64,000 bases of DNA from Tubulanus polymorphus (GCF_964204645.1 NC_134025.1:20118001-20182000), one strand, 5' to 3'; counted from the first letter of the stretch, positions 1 to 13,966 are shown. Translations and numbers: made by a program. The notes: generated from the letters alone by a model not told the origin.

Positions 1-868
1 CAGCGATGATGAGAACATGACGTCTATAGGCGTTGCCATCTTCAATCTCAGAAAACTCTTCAAGTATGCCGGTCATCTAGCGCCAACAACTGACAAAGTC
101 ATAAATAGCTCGTTCATAGCTCAAAAAGTCCTTTGGCATGGTACATTTTGTATATTTAAATATAGGGAAAGACACCATTTTCTCGTTTGTAAAAATACAA
201 ATCTCTAACCATAATCTTGGACAGAAAGAAGCTGGTTCCGCAGTGGCGAAATATAGATGCAAGCACTGTTTTCTCACACCGGTGACGAGGTTCACTTTCA
301 ATTCTCTTGATTGTGGTTAGATGAAATCAGAGGAAGACATCTCTTTTAACATCGTTTATTGTTAATTTTGATAATTATTATAACCCAGATATAGGTATCT
401 TGTCGTTGACCTCGAAGGATATGGATATTCTTATCCCCAGGTTATACTAAACATCGTCAGGAAATCAGAATATAGTTTTGAGTAAATAATATAATGATTG
501 TTAAGTTGAACTAAGAAAGTTCTGCAGAATAGCGTCTATTGAAACTTGGTAAGAGGACCCGCTAATTGAAAGATTAACTATCCTTAAAGATTAACTATTG
601 TAGATGTCTTAGAAAATTAAAAAGATTCTCCTTGGCAAAAAAAATAACTTACAGCTCTCGGTTTTTGTGCACTATCCTCCATTTCTAATCCCACAAGTTC
701 AAGTTTCAAGTTTGTTTATTCATTATAATCACATGACATGATCGTCAATGAACAGCGGATTAGAAGAAAACAATATAATACATATATACAATACTAGGAT
801 TACAAAAATATTTACAGGAAAGAGTGCATAGGACATAGCGTACTGTACAATATAAGTCAAGCATAAAA
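1..868. other. Intergenic stretch, no gene seen
   Basis: AT-rich sequence with only short open frames that have no recognisable domain. From about 700 the sequence looks like the 3' untranslated end of the minus-strand LINE whose C-terminal coding part starts at 869. No exon with convincing splice sites was found. Confidence 0.5.
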
Positions 869-1348
869 TTAAACATAATATTCAAATCCCGATTGGATAT
901 ACTTTCCCAAATTTACCAATTCTGATTGACTACCTATATCATTAAAAATTCTATTTATATCATTTACATCACCAATTTCCAAATCAAATTTCGTCCTGAG
1001 ACAGTCGAATTTCCTACACGATAAGATGAAGTGCTGCTCGTCTTCCACACAGTTACATATATCACAAAGTCTGTTTTCTCTACTCAATCCCAGGTGTCTG
1101 CCTTTTTCTATCATCAGTCGATGGGATGAGGTACGTAGTTTGGCAATTGCACTCCTAATATTAAAATTCTTTACAACCAATAAGTAGTTTTCTAGTTGGT
1201 AGGACTGTTTAATCGTATTATAAAAAGATAATTTGTTATGACTATGAGAGCCGCTGCGCTGAGAAACTATTCCAGAAGTTGCTTTTAAGAATACCTGGTA
1301 ACAATTCTCAGAACAAGGACATATCAGGATCCCTGTGGTTTCTATCAC
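869..1348 (-). pseudogene. LINE (non-LTR retrotransposon) C-terminal fragment
   Basis: This 159-codon open frame ends in a cysteine/histidine cluster (LCDICNCVEDEQHFILSC) with the Cys-x2-Cys...His...Cys layout found after the reverse-transcriptase thumb in many invertebrate LINEs. The preceding text (RLMIEKGRHLGLSREN) fits the same region. No start codon is meaningful because it is the tail of a longer protein. The reverse-transcriptase part of what appears to be the same element lies at 3384-4090 on the same strand, so about 2 kb of unrelated DNA (1349-3383) separates the two pieces. Clade not assigned. Confidence 0.6.
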
Positions 1349-3383
1349 TCAGCCTTACGAGTAATTGAGGTCAAGCGACTACTGCATTCAAGAGTGAATA
1401 ATATACCATCAACTGGCCATTCATTAAAGGATATAAAATTCCAATTTTTATAATTTTACAAAATCCTTTCTTGGATTTTTAGTTTCATTTTGGGAATAAT
1501 CATGTCATGTGGCAAATTCAATCTGATTGATTTTGTACATCTATTAACTCCTCAGAGTGTGAGCATATATAATCTGGAATCATCTCATGAGTCGAGTGGT
1601 GTTGTTTTGCTTGAAACACCATCTAAATATAATCTTTTAACTTGGAAATTGGTTTTGACACTTCATAATGTAAACACTGACTTCAGCATCCAGCAAAAAT
1701 ATTCACTCTTGAATGCAACAAGACTTCAAAACTGAATTTTCATTGCTTATTACTTCATTTTCTTGGATTAAGTGTGGAAAAGTTTTGCTCTTTATTCACT
1801 CTTGCCTGTAACCATAGCAACAAGCAGCTGGGGTCCAGCGAGTCAGCGATGCTCATGGTGAGTTTGACCACTTAAAGCTGTCAGTATCAATTAAATTGTT
1901 GTTGATACTGGCTCTTTGAGAGTGAAATGCCGCGGTCATAACCACTGGGATAGACTTTAGTTGGGGTGCTGGAACATGTTAATATTTGACTACAAACAAC
2001 GTGAACCATATGGGTTATTCTTAATTAGCAATTTACATGGGCCTCAATGCCTAATACAGGACCTGGTCATTCTTGATTTAGCCAAGTAAGTACGAATAGA
2101 CCAATAAAAGTTTGGGTCTATATTTGCTAACAGTGATAAGATTAATTGCGAAATTACGCTGACGTTACACTTGCTTGTCAATTGAATACAATTTGATTGT
2201 AATTAAAATTTGATTTTGAAGTATACCCTAGATCCTATTGTTGAATTGGCCATTTGATCTATTGCTGATTAACTAGCGCGTCCCTTTGAAAAAGGTATCG
2301 ACAAAAATTCTATTTTTTCATAATCGCTTGCCTAGTTTCCCGTGATAGCACTTTTTGGTCCAAAAGTTTATTTCCCTTCTTTTGTGTTTAACATTGTATG
2401 ATTAGTTACATGAGATTGTTTTTCTTATGGATCATTGTTTTTATTTTCTTCATGCTTTCGGCATGCTGCATGCTGGCTGGGGTTTTTGGGTTTTTCTTTC
2501 CATAAAAGCATATGAGCGGAATGGTCAAATTGTATACGATAGGTGCATGAACAACATATAGCTGCGTGAAACCAGGTGGAACCATGGCAAAGCAACCATC
2601 CATCATCCATTGTCTTGCAGCTGACAAAAAACTGACATGCTCATCAGTTCCAAAATCAGAATTCTCAAATTTGATTGAGGGCCATCATCATAAAACAGAT
2701 ATTCCTGCCAGTTGGGACCATCAGTATTTTAACCACAGGCCATCTTCAGGAATCACTAACTTTTGCAGTGTATTTGACTGAGGTGGAAATTCATGGATTC
2801 TGTTGTTTCGGATTGTCCGCTTTATAGCATTGTGCTTCTATAGTAAATGCATTTGGTTATTGAAGTGCTGTTGCAAGAATATTTTCAGGGTGGTCATTGC
2901 TATTCTGTGTATTTGTTATGATAGTGTATCTTGCTTTTGTGACAGACACTTCGATACTCGACGGGTTGTGGTTGTATTCTCTAGTTATCTCTGGTTCATT
3001 TTATTCGCATTCCACCCTTGCATACATTTGATGTCCTCTTAACGCAGCGCCAGACAATGAAATTCTGACACCCTTTTGATAGCGTACATATATCCATCAA
3101 GACAGCTTCTCTCTGCCCTTGTTGGATTGTATTATCTCCATCATGTTTCTGTTGTTTTGCTGTGGTATGAGTATCTTTTGTTACAATAGTGTCTTTACCA
3201 TCACTCGCTGTTTGAATAGTCGAGTAACAATATCGTCTATCCTGAGAGTAACGTAGTCAATTAAGGGCTATCATTAGTTTCATCCGAGACCAACAAAGGG
3301 GAAAGTCTCGAAAGTAGTGTCCGAAGAATTCAATGAATATGACGAGAATGCGATGATGGTGCTTTTGGTAATTATTTGGAGGA
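1349..3383. other. Non-coding stretch separating two LINE pieces
   Basis: About 2 kb with no recognisable gene; the open frames in it are short and low in complexity. Its position between the reverse-transcriptase and C-terminal parts of a minus-strand LINE suggests inserted DNA or a rearrangement, but I see no inverted ends or target duplication that would name an element. Confidence 0.35.
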
Positions 3384-4090
3384 TCACATCAAGCATTTCT
3401 TTATACCACCATTCTCGTTATAACGTCTAAATAAGCCAGGTCCCGATGGTGGCGTTATAACAAGGTTTGACTGTGATTCAATTATTTGATTGTTGCTGTA
3501 CCACCACACCACACAACCATATAATAAAACAGGAACAACACACATGTCAAACAACTTAAACATTATATCATTTGGCAACATAAGCACTCTTCCCTTCTGT
3601 AAGACAGCGTACATAGCTTCCATGCCTCTATCATAATTATCTTTCTTTGCAACTACTAAACTCATTCCATGACAAAGTTACCCCTAAGTATTTATTATCC
3701 TCTACAATATCTAGTTCATTTTTGGCCGTTGTAAATTGAGGTAAATTTTTCAAATTTGCTTAAGAGCGTATAAATACTAGCACTTTTGTCTTTGCACAGT
3801 TAATAGCTAGCTTATTAAGTAGACAATAGTCGTGAAGTAGATGGATATTCTTTTGCAATTCTTCCTCACTTTCCACAAAATGATGGTGTCATCAGCATAT
3901 AACAACATTAAAAGCTAGAGTAAGCTTCTATGCCCATCATTATGCGTTTTAGAGTATATCGAAGAAATAAAGCGGAGAGAGCCACCATTATTTGCTTTAA
4001 AGAATTCCTCTAAATCATTAAGGAAAAGAGCGAAAAGAATTGCAGATGGACTTTCGCCTTGTTTGACTCCACCTCCAAGTGAAAGTATGC
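3384..4090 (-). pseudogene. LINE reverse transcriptase fragment, frameshifted
   Basis: On the minus strand the stretch 4090-4020 reads GGGVKQGESPSAILFALFLN, the motif-B loop of a non-LTR reverse transcriptase. Near 3895 it reads LLYADDTIIL, the YADD catalytic box, and 3665-3480 encodes the thumb region with PVLLYGCVVWW, a signature common in LINEs. The three pieces are in different frames, so the gene is dead. A MITE at 4096-4239 sits directly upstream. The C-terminal part is probably 869-1348. Confidence 0.65.
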
Positions 4091-4095
4091 TGTAT

Positions 4096-4239
4096 CAGGG
4101 GCTGGTTTCATAGTTGAGACTTAAGTCCAAAAGTGGTCTTAAATCTTATGACTGGTCATAAGCTGTTAGAAAAGCTATAGAACTAAGATAGTCTTAGACT
4201 GGTCCTAAGTCTAAGTCATGACTATCGAACCGGCCCCTG
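4096..4239. repeat. MITE-like inverted-repeat element
   Basis: The left end CAGGGGCTGGTTT and the right end AACCGGCCCCTG are near-perfect inverted copies. The interior is rich in imperfect palindromes (GTCTTAAATC, TAGTCTTAGAC, CTTAAGTC). Length is about 144 bp with no coding potential. The flanks suggest only a 2-3 bp (AT/TAT) target duplication, so the superfamily is uncertain. Confidence 0.55.
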
Positions 4240-6206
4240 ATATTCTACCCTGGAATGATACACTTGATTTGGTCTGCTTATACATATCCACATTAAGCCC
4301 CTTCAATACCAACCATTGTCGAGGCATTATAACCTTATCATTTCATCCACAATCACAAACCTTAGATTGCTACTCATTTTCATTTTAGATTAGCCTTCAC
4401 TTAGAAATACAACTTTTAAATCAACAATTTCACCACGTGCTCACTGTTATCGTTCATGTGTGCAGGTGCATGTTTTTGACATCATCTCTCTTGATGCACC
4501 AGATTCCAGTCATTCACAAAACATTTCTAAAGTATTTGATCCTTTTGGCAGATTTTTTGAATTAATGAAATCTTAACTATTGTATGCTGTTGTTGCCAGC
4601 ATAAATGACATGATAAACATATATTAGTTGGTGAACTATGAAGCCATGATTCAAGTGAACAAATGATAATGATTTCATCAATTATATAAATGCCACAACG
4701 TACTGAGAGCACACACGTGCTTGTGTTTAGCACAAAGATACCGTTCAAAATGGCGCCAACTGCAAATTAAAGGTGAACTCCATAACCCCAGTGAAAACTA
4801 AAAAATGACTTATTTTGGGATAATCTGCAATCTTCCTCCATCAGTCACATCACGGGTTGATACCATGGGCATTCCATTTAGATCACAAAAAGTACAATTC
4901 AATCGGCATGTGCCCTTTAATCACAACCTAATCATAATGTAATATTCCATAAAAACTGTTTCTTGTACGCTCACCCTACACTTTACAGGGTACCGGTACC
5001 TCAATGCATCAGACACAGACACCCCTGGAGCATGCAAATACCTGCTCCTAACCCCATTGTCCACATCTAGATCCTTCGTCTAAAATATCTGCAAATACAT
5101 CAATGACATACCAGTTATCAAAACCACCGTTGCCAAACTCATTATGTTATTCACTACCACCAGAGCTATATACATCTAACAGACATGCTAGGAACATTCC
5201 TGGTCCATTGAATCTTATTGCTCGTACAGCGTTCACGGAGTGGGAAAGAAGTATGAAAAGACCTTTAGGTCACACAATCACGAGGCCGACAAAAAAGATA
5301 ACTCAGAACATCACAAAAAAACGTTAAAAATTCCGAGCCCCGGCCTTGACTAAATACTATCATCTGGCAATGATTCATTTCACGATAACGGTCAAGAGCG
5401 GTAAACCAAAAAACGGATCTCCAACAGTAAGCCCAAACAGTCACACTACAACACCTCCTGCTCCAGACCCCGTGATTGTGGGACCTATAGTTACATATCT
5501 CAAATTCATTGATGTAGGATATCAGGAGAATGAGAAGTTCATAAGTGGTCGATGGGGATTATTACACGGAGCGAGCTCCAAAAATTATTCCTTTCGGTGT
5601 CATATAATTGACATCGAAGGGTGAAATGTTGCTCACTCAACAATTTGGCCTAAAGCACATAACCTGCAAATTCTATCCTTAGCTTTTTCCATCCATCAGC
5701 CTCGATTCTTAGATGGTGAGCGCTTTTTCATAACCATGCAGAAAACTTGCCGTTTGTAAAAAAAATTATATATGAGAGATATCTTTCGGGAGAGAAATTA
5801 TACTTGAAAATTATACTTTTTAAAAGTATCTGAACATTTTATTTCAGAGCTCGCTACACGCTTTCGACCTCGCAGTGGCACGCTTCTATCGTAAATTTGC
5901 CAGTATTAAGACCAAAATCATATATATATATCTTGCTCAGCATAGACTGATTTGGGACAGCGCTCCCAAACATTTCCATTGAAAAGCTCATTCGCATTTT
6001 GAGTCATTCCATGTGTATACTTTGCTAACAAATTCGAACTTGCTAAATCATTATATATAGAAGGCAATAATTCGACAATAGCATCAGAAGTCCGTTTCTG
6101 TGTTTATACCCAGTTGGATCGAGATTGTATTTGTACCAGAAATCTGACCCAACTGGGCAATACTGGGTGCTGCGGTTTTTCATCTGTCGATGCGATGTAA
6201 TACAGG
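4240..6206. other. Intergenic stretch, no gene seen
   Basis: Short open frames at 5103-5327 and 5346-5624 have no recognisable domain and no splice-site context. I see no RNA gene or complete mobile element here. Confidence 0.35.
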
Positions 6207-6755
6207 CTAGCCTTCACTGCTCTGCATTTCATTTATTGAGGAATAGTTCTCTCTGAGTGCTAACTCATAACAGTTTTGCAAAAGGTCGATTTTTGCATCT
6301 GTTAATCCACCTTCCCCTGATAAGGGTTTTCCATCGCTCAGTTTTTTCCCCCGCCATGATGCTCTTATTTCCGCAACCGGGTACCGCAACATTTTTGCAC
6401 ATGACCAAAGCATTTCAAGATTTTTGATATCTAAATACCGGCCATATGGCTTTAGTTTTAATAAGTCAGAATAGGTGGAACTGTCACCATCTACCAATAT
6501 ATGTACATAAGGCAAACCATGATTAACTTCGGAATGCAAAAACATTCTGTGCATGCCTACGGACTCCATGGCACCGGCACTACCTTTGTGATTCACTTTA
6601 CATTGGTGAGTTTGTAGCCACATTCGATACCTAACACAGTTCACGACAAAAACCATAGATTTGAAGTAGAAAGTGTTATAAATCATTGGACTGATAATGT
6701 ATCTATATTCTACCTTTTTCAATGTAACAGGTGGTGTGTGTATCTCATTTTTCAA
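6207..6755 (-). pseudogene. Mutator-like transposase fragment
   Basis: The 182-codon open frame contains the block NHKGSAGAMESVGMHRMF followed by HGLPYVHILVDGDSSTYSDL, KPYGRYLDIKNLE and GGLTDAKIDLLQ. In my recall this order marks the Mutator-like transposase domain proteins (Pfam 'Mutator', PF20700) frequent in aquatic invertebrates; the DGDS motif is the usual anchor. The family protein is several times longer, so this is a piece, with no intact upstream zinc-finger part seen. Terminal repeats were not found. Confidence 0.65.
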
Positions 6756-7502
6756 AAATTTAAGTTTTTGAACATATTTCTGGCATAGTACCGCCTTAAC
6801 ACGGGAGCAAATTCATAATAACAAACGCACCACGGGTAACATCATAGCGCACGGTTCAAATTTCGGGGAATTATGCTTGCGCGCTGATGCATTACTGAAA
6901 CATTATATCAACCTGTAGATCATTCGACCCATAAACTATGATGATTGTGGCAATTCCTCCGTAAGTTTATAATAGAAAAAAGCAACAGTTATGACAGTGA
7001 CGCAGTGATTTAAAATACTACCAAAGGCTATTTATTACATATAGATATTATAATATGACGCATCCATACGTGCCACGTAGAACGATTTGCGTAACGCACA
7101 CAGGAACCTTGCTTTATGAACTCGCGGGTGTCCTTGGAGCACTGATGCCAATGACCATGAAAACTGCCAAAAACTAAACTTCGAATCCGGACTCACACAT
7201 CTAGGTGCGGCGACGATACATTCCACTCATAATAAAATGTCGACTTCTACCAGTGACGACCTGCTACACGTTAAAAACATGGCTACTATACTAAAAACAA
7301 AAGATGGATTGCTCCAAAAAAAATCTAACTGCCATCAACAACGTAATAATGTAATAGTAAAAAATGGGGTGAATCCTAATAATGCCTATGGGTGATAAGT
7401 ATAGTACATGTGCTAGACAGGACACTCCCCTCTGAAAAGGAGTTTACGAGTTTTCATCAGAAACGTACTTACAGTATGCAATGTTCAACTTCTACCAACG
7501 AT
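6756..7502. other. Intergenic stretch, no gene seen
   Basis: Low-complexity AT-rich DNA between the Mutator-like fragment and the 3' end of the BEL/Pao remnant. A long terminal repeat might be expected here for the BEL/Pao element, but I could not match this sequence to anything near 11.7-12.4 kb. Confidence 0.3.
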
Positions 7503-10102
7503 TTATTCTGGTTTTTTGTCTTCATAAGTATCGCTTTCGATCAATCGCAATTTTTGCACTGGTCGCTTTAAAACACCATTTGCTGTCTTAATTGCGACGG
7601 AACGGACCAAGTCATCACGACCTGGATAGACTTCAACTACAGGTCCCATTTTCCATTCAGTCTTTTTCACGTTATCCTCAGCGATCAATACAATATCGCC
7701 AACTTTCAAGTTCTGCTGAACTACAGTCCTCTTCTTGAATCTATTTAGTTCAGCCAAATATTCTCGATACCATCTGGTCCAAAATGACTTTTCGAGTCTT
7801 TGGCGGTACAGCCACCTTTTACCAGGATTAGTACTCTTGGACACAGCATCTACATCAGGCACAGCTTGTAGATTTCGTCCGATCAGGAAGTGAGCTGGAG
7901 TGAGTGGTAGTAGATTATTCTTTGCACTTGAAAAACTAGAAATTGGTCTGGAATTGAGTTGACATTCGATACCCGTTCGAATGACTTAAAAAACTCATCA
8001 GCCGTCATGTCCTCTAATAGTTCCAGATGGACAGCTCTGATGGTCATACAAATGAATATCAATATGTAGGATTTACTGGTTTTATTTTTACCAGTCTTGA
8101 ACTACAATGGTCCAGCGTAATCACATCCAACATGTGTGAATGGAGATGCATCAACAACTCGCTCAACCGGCAGTTGACCCATTTTTTGTCCCAGCTTTTT
8201 GGGCTCCCTACATTCACACTGGTGTATTATTTGCATGGTTTTCTTTCACACCTTTGAGTAACCATTACTTTAACCTCAGTGTTGCAAGAGTTTGTGTCGG
8301 GCCAGTATGTCCATACAGCCGATGATACCATAAAACTAAATTCTCAACCATTCTTTCACCAGACGGCAAAATAACAGGATGCTTCTGTTCATCAGGCAGT
8401 AGAGAATTATTCAAACGACCACCAACACATATGATTTCATGCTTCTCATCCCACACTGGATCAAGTGACTTTAGACGACTGAACTTGGATACAGGAAGGC
8501 CAGACGTTAAACATCTTATTTCCTCAGGAAAGTATTTTTTCTGGATATAACTAATCCACCATAATTCTTCCTTCTTACGATCAGTCAGAACCAGTGGATC
8601 TTCTTGACCATCAGTTCTTCCCCCATGGGTTTTCTGCACCTTTTTTCGCCAACGTCGAACTATACACATCCCTCGTAGAAACGTGTTGTATGACTTCAAT
8701 TTGCCAATACAACTCTCCAGGAAATCTGCATTTTTCGCAGATACTAACGATACGTTAGCTTTTACTTGTTTCGCTTTTTTCATAGCCGTCTCCTTGGCGG
8801 TCTTGCTAGGATGGTCAGGCTTTGGCCAGTGATCTTCAGACATCTACAAAAGCTCAGGACCATTCCACCAGATAGACGACTGTATCAATTCAGTTGCCGA
8901 GCAACCACGCGAACACAAATCCGCTGGATTACATTTTCCAGGGACATGACAAATGTCTTTCACCAGGCCTTTCACCAGGCCTTTTGGACACCCTGTTACT
9001 CACAAAAGTCTTCCAGGTATATGGTGGTTGACTTATCCATTCGAGAGTAACTTTCGAATCAGTCCAACTGGTCGAATCAGTCCAACGGGTCGATGATTCA
9101 ACAGTTATGTTCTTCAACTGATGTTTTACATAAACCAATAATCGACAAGTAATCAATGCCGCTAGTACTCTAATTCTGGAATGGTTCTTTTTTCTTTCAT
9201 CGGGCTGACCCTGGTTTTAGAACACAACAGGGCAACCTTGACCTCATCATTTGGATTTTCACTACGGATATACACACACGAAGCATATGCCTTTTCACTG
9301 GCATCACCAAATCCGTGCAGGGTATATTTTACATCATGTTTTGTTTCCATGAGAACATATCTGTCAAGTCTAAGATCATCGAGGTTTTTCACATCAGCCT
9401 TCCACTGACACCACTCTTCTTGTAGTTCGGCAGGTAACGAATCATCCTATCCACAGACAACAGTCCACGATCGCTGGAATAACATTTTCGCAGTGATCAA
9501 AAACGGTGAGAGTACCCCATTGGGTCACAAATCCGATGTAGTTGTTTCAGAACGCTACGACGAGTTTCAATCTGTAAATCTTCCATCTTCTCACAGAAGG
9601 AGAACATCAACTGGTCATCGCTCGGTATAAACTTGGTACCAAGTGCCTTCAAACCAGATTCACCCTCGGACAACATTTTGACGTGTTGAGTCGCGAGATC
9701 TTCTTTCTTCAATTGACGGAGAGCTTCAGGTTCATTAGAACTAAACTTCTTCAACAGGAATCCACCAGATTCCAGAACGCCCTTTAACTGTAAGGCTAAG
9801 TCAGAAGCTTCCGAGATCTCATCTTCACCAAATAAAACATCATCGACATAAGTGTTGTTCAATATTTCTTCACAGGCTTTTGGGTATTGTGACTGCAAAT
9901 TCTCAGCATGTTGTTGCACAACTTTGATGCTACTGAACGGTGACGTAGTCAGTCCAAACGTCACTGTGGTTAATCTGTAAATATCTGGTTCAGTATCTGT
10001 GTTCATGTTTCGCCACAGAAAGCGTTGACTATCCTGGTCAACTTCTCTCATCTGTATCTGATGGAACATTTTTTCTATGTAACTAGTATATTTGAGTAAC
10101 AA
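7503..10102 (-). mobile_element. BEL/Pao LTR retrotransposon, degenerate pol (RT, RNase H, integrase)
   Basis: Read on the minus strand, 10102-9497 encodes a reverse-transcriptase palm (FLWRNM, then YVDDVLFG as catalytic box). Next, 9392-9162 is an RNase H start (LHGFGDASEKAYASCVYI), and 8843-8265 is the integrase zinc-binding entry (VCVGGRLNNS-like text, then LVLWYHRLYGHTGPTQTLATLR). Finally 7862-7503 is the integrase C-terminal part (FWTRWYREYLAELN, then KVGDIVLIAEDN). This order and wording are typical of Pao/BEL polyproteins. Frames change repeatedly and the integrase core between 7863 and 8264 is not open, so it cannot move itself. LTRs were not identified. Confidence 0.75.
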
Positions 10103-11710
10103 TCTTTGTATGTATCTTTCAACGTATTGGCGAATGCTGCACCCATGGCCATAGCCATCAATTCCAGTTTTGGGACTGTAAATTCTGCGTGTTTCTTTGA
10201 AACGATCTTGTTCTTCGATCCTAACAACGTAACCTTATCGCCTTGTTTGGCATAAGCCACGCAACCAATAGCCACTTTCAGACAAGCATCACAAAATATG
10301 ATATTTTCTAACGGTTTATTCGATTCAGCTGAAAGATACCTATTAATTTTAATTTCACTAGCATTATTCAGGGAAATCCTTATTCTATCGCAATTGTCAA
10401 CATGTGATTGTTCTAGTTTCTGATCCCAATCAACTTTCTCAAGCCATAAACTATTGACGAATATTTTGGCGGGAACCGTCAAAGGACCTGCAAACCCGAG
10501 CGGGTCATAGATAGAGGCCGCTTGCGATGTGACAATTCGTTTAGTTATATGGTCTCCCCACGTAATTGTTTTATCAGCGAGGAATAACATGTCGGATTCT
10601 GTGTTCCAGGTCAGACCCAGCGTCTTAACATTGCTGTCTGCCTGAGTTTCTAAATCGTTGGCATTGATAACAGATTTCAGATATGTTGAATTAGTAAACC
10701 ATTGGCGTAAATTGAAACCGCCTTCAGCCATTATGTTCTTCGCTTATTCATAGTTATTTTGCGCTTGCTGGTCATTTTTTACATGCGTAAGTAGATTGTC
10801 AACATACAAATTCTCAAGAAGGTCCGATGCAATATCTGTTCTGACGAGTTCGCCGCTAACACAAGGGTCGAAAGTCCAAAAACTGAATTCTCTGACTGTT
10901 CATATTGATGCTCACCGATATTTTCGAGTTCACGATTTAAACTGTCCAAAAATAAGTCCAAATTGTACGCTTTATCTTGACCGCTGGTTCCCATCTTTTC
11001 GCAGGATTGGTTCGGAATTCTCCTTTCCACCATTGGTATGATGAACGCTACACACTCTCTGATGTTGATTCCTAAATTTTCTATCGACCTTATATCCGCA
11101 TTAATTTTATTGTAAAATTCACTCAAAGCACTAAAACAATTGGCTGGCGGGTCGATGTTGAGAAGATTGATGACGTGCACTCTAATGATCTTTCTCGTTG
11201 TACCATATCGGTGAATACCTTGTACTGACTCTTTAGCAGCACCGGTCAGTTGCCCAACGATATAATTAAATTTAGTAATATCAGCATAATTACCGCTCAA
11301 CACGTCGGCTTCCATCGCGTTCCAGAAAGCTGTCCAGTTCGTTACGTAGGTAGTTTCAATTTCAGCAACAGCGCGGTTTTTTGTAGCGTCGAATTCGTTG
11401 AAATTTCCGATGATTCATTTAGTACAGTGGTCTTAATTATTTTCGAGTCCAAATACGTTTTGAATTTCATGAGATTGACTCTGTCTTCGGTACGTCGTTT
11501 TTTCCCTGCTGATATCTCGTTGGCATACTCCGTAGGATTCTTTTCTAAAGCGATTTCAATCTCGTCGTTGAGTTGTAAAATGTTTTCGTGAGTAACTCGC
11601 AATTCTTCTAGACACGCGGACATCTCCGTTGTTTCATCGTCTGATGTCGTTTTCTTCTTGGACCATTTGACAAAGGTTTTTATTTCTTCGTCAAAACTGT
11701 CCATCAGCAC
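10075..11710 (-). mobile_element. Second BEL/Pao remnant: gag plus RT C-terminus/RNase H
   Basis: On the minus strand 11710-11342 and 11315-10779 encode gag-like helical text (MEADVLSGNYADITKFNYIVGQL resembles the DUF1759 gag domain). The frame 10731-10075 then begins at the end of a palm domain (MAEGGFNLRQWFTNS) and runs into thumb and RNase H (SIYDPLGFAGPLTVPAKIF, KHAEFTVPKLELMAMAMG). The region between gag and mid-palm is missing. At about 10,075-10,102 it abuts a separate Pao pol that starts again within the palm, so the two were joined by deletion or insertion. Confidence 0.65.
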
Positions 11711-13966
11711 CTTTCTCTTGGCGATTTTTCAGTCATCGTGATCCAGGTGATTCTTCCAGTCTTAAACTGGTCAAATTTGCGTTGTGATTTTTAACCGCAA
11801 TAATCCTGGTCACAGCACCATGTCGATCTTGTTGGCAGATCGAATGGTATCGTCATACGAAATACTGCCTAAGACAGTGAAAACGAACACGTCTTATTCG
11901 GTTGAGTTCAAAATCACTGGTTAAACTTTATGTTCTGCAATCAATATTATCAACTAATGTTTACGTTGTCATTAGCCAATTTTCTTTATTAACAGGCGGG
12001 TAGACCTGAGACCGTGATCATATGATGTATAATGAAATAGATTTATATATCATCATGTGTAAAAAGACATACTCACTTATATGAAATGATGAAATTTTTG
12101 AGAATCAATGTGTAAAAGCGATGTAAAATGCGAGCCAAAACGTGAGCTATACAATTTCGTAAAATTGTATCGTGTTAGATGTATTAAAATTTTCACCAGA
12201 CCGGGACTTCGCACGAGCTGGAGTTCGCTATCTCGAGAATTTCAGGAGAGCATTTATTATACCCACAGGTGCATGCGATTCCATAATTTATATTACGATT
12301 TCGGGTTTTAACTAAGACCAGGTTTTATGATTCCATTGCGGGTTTTATGTATTCTGGGAAATGAAAAGAACGCTTCGTTGAGTATCCTCATTCCTAGTGC
12401 GTCACTAAAATTATGGGACAGTCTTTTCAGTATACGGAAAAAATGCCACCGGTAAAAATGCCACCTACAATTTTTTTCAACAATTTAAAATGATCTAATA
12501 ATGATAAAAATTCCACAGTTTATTTTCAGACAGACTTATAATTTGTAAGATTAACAAGTAATGTACATTTTTTGATTAACAAGTAACATACAATGATTTC
12601 TTTCAACAGTTTGAAACAAACAAAATGATGATAATAGAATTCCACAGTTAATGTTCTGACATTTCCTATCTATGTATGTAAATAATTGTATATATATGTA
12701 TGTATAAATGTTGAAAATAAAAAGGGCATTTTGAGATAAAAACGACATTCTAGAATTTATAAAATCTGCTTTTTGCTGCAATTAGCAAATTAAAGTCCTG
12801 GCACGAGATTTTTGCTACAGTGCACGTGCCTACGGTGCTACCGTCATTATACGCACCTGGATCGCAAAAATAGTCTATTGTCTGCTCAATATTAGCATTT
12901 AACCCAATACATACTGGATGGACCAAGACAGAGCATTCCTTGCTTGCCATATACTACCTATAGCATAGATAATTGAAGTATGTATCACATTTTGCTGTGT
13001 GGTAATAGCTAGAAAACCCTGAATAATTGCCCAGCAGTAACTGAGACTTAACCTTCCATCGACGCTTTTATGACAGAAACTGTATACTTCTGTGGATATG
13101 CTTTTTTTTTCTTTTTTCGAAGCCCATACTCGAAACTGACGATGGTGCAGCGAGGGTGGTTCACATTTGGTCAATCCATACACTGTATATATTAATGCAT
13201 TCTACAACGATACTCACTTTTGGAATTGGATTTCTTCGTAGTTTTTTTCCTTTTTCGTCTTTTTATTTTCTAAAGCGACATAGGGAAGCTCTTGTAAATG
13301 TCATATCTTTATAGGGATATTGTCTTCTGTTCTGCTTTCTGGATCTATGACACTGACTGTGTTTGTCATAGAGCTAGTATAAATCACTACTGGTCACCCT
13401 AAGCAGTCGGGTGTTGATCAGACTAATATGATGAAACCTCTTCATGATATCCCTGCCCGTGAGAAATGGAAAGCGACAAACATTGTTTGAAGCAAAATAA
13501 ACGATACATGTAGTTGATTGATAAAAGGTCATTTATTAATATGAATAAGAGATGAAACTATTGTGATTACGAAATTTATGCTTATTGAAACAGATTCATA
13601 CTTATTTGCGAAAAAAATCACCTCAAGATGTTTGTTTGCGCATACGATAAGTGTGTAATTACGTTTTTAGAACAGTACATGGATGGTGAAGCAGACAACT
13701 TCTGGCCCTCACTCAATCATAATGATACATTTTTGAATAGGACATCATGATACGTTTTTGAATAATTCAAGCACGTGGAGGCAGACAACTATACTGGCCC
13801 TCCACGCACAGCTATAAATTCAAATTGTAATTAAATTCATTCATCATAAATTTTTAAAAATTCATCATAAATTCATGATCATACGATTGTTACTTATAAG
13901 ATACATACACACACAAACGCATGCTTATTATATATCGGTACAGATGAATATGCATATGTATATATA
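11711..13966. other. Intergenic stretch, no gene seen
   Basis: AT-rich sequence with short open frames only (for example 12,750-13,183 on the minus strand), none with a recognisable domain. It may contain the 5' LTR of the BEL/Pao remnant, but no repeat partner was visible. Confidence 0.3.

Noticed and set aside
5103-5624. Two adjacent plus-strand frames as a small gene
   Set aside because: No homology recognised, different frames, no splice signals joining them.
12750-13183. Minus-strand frames with Cys-containing text as a secreted-protein exon
   Set aside because: No signal peptide, domain or consistent splice sites; codon use looks random.
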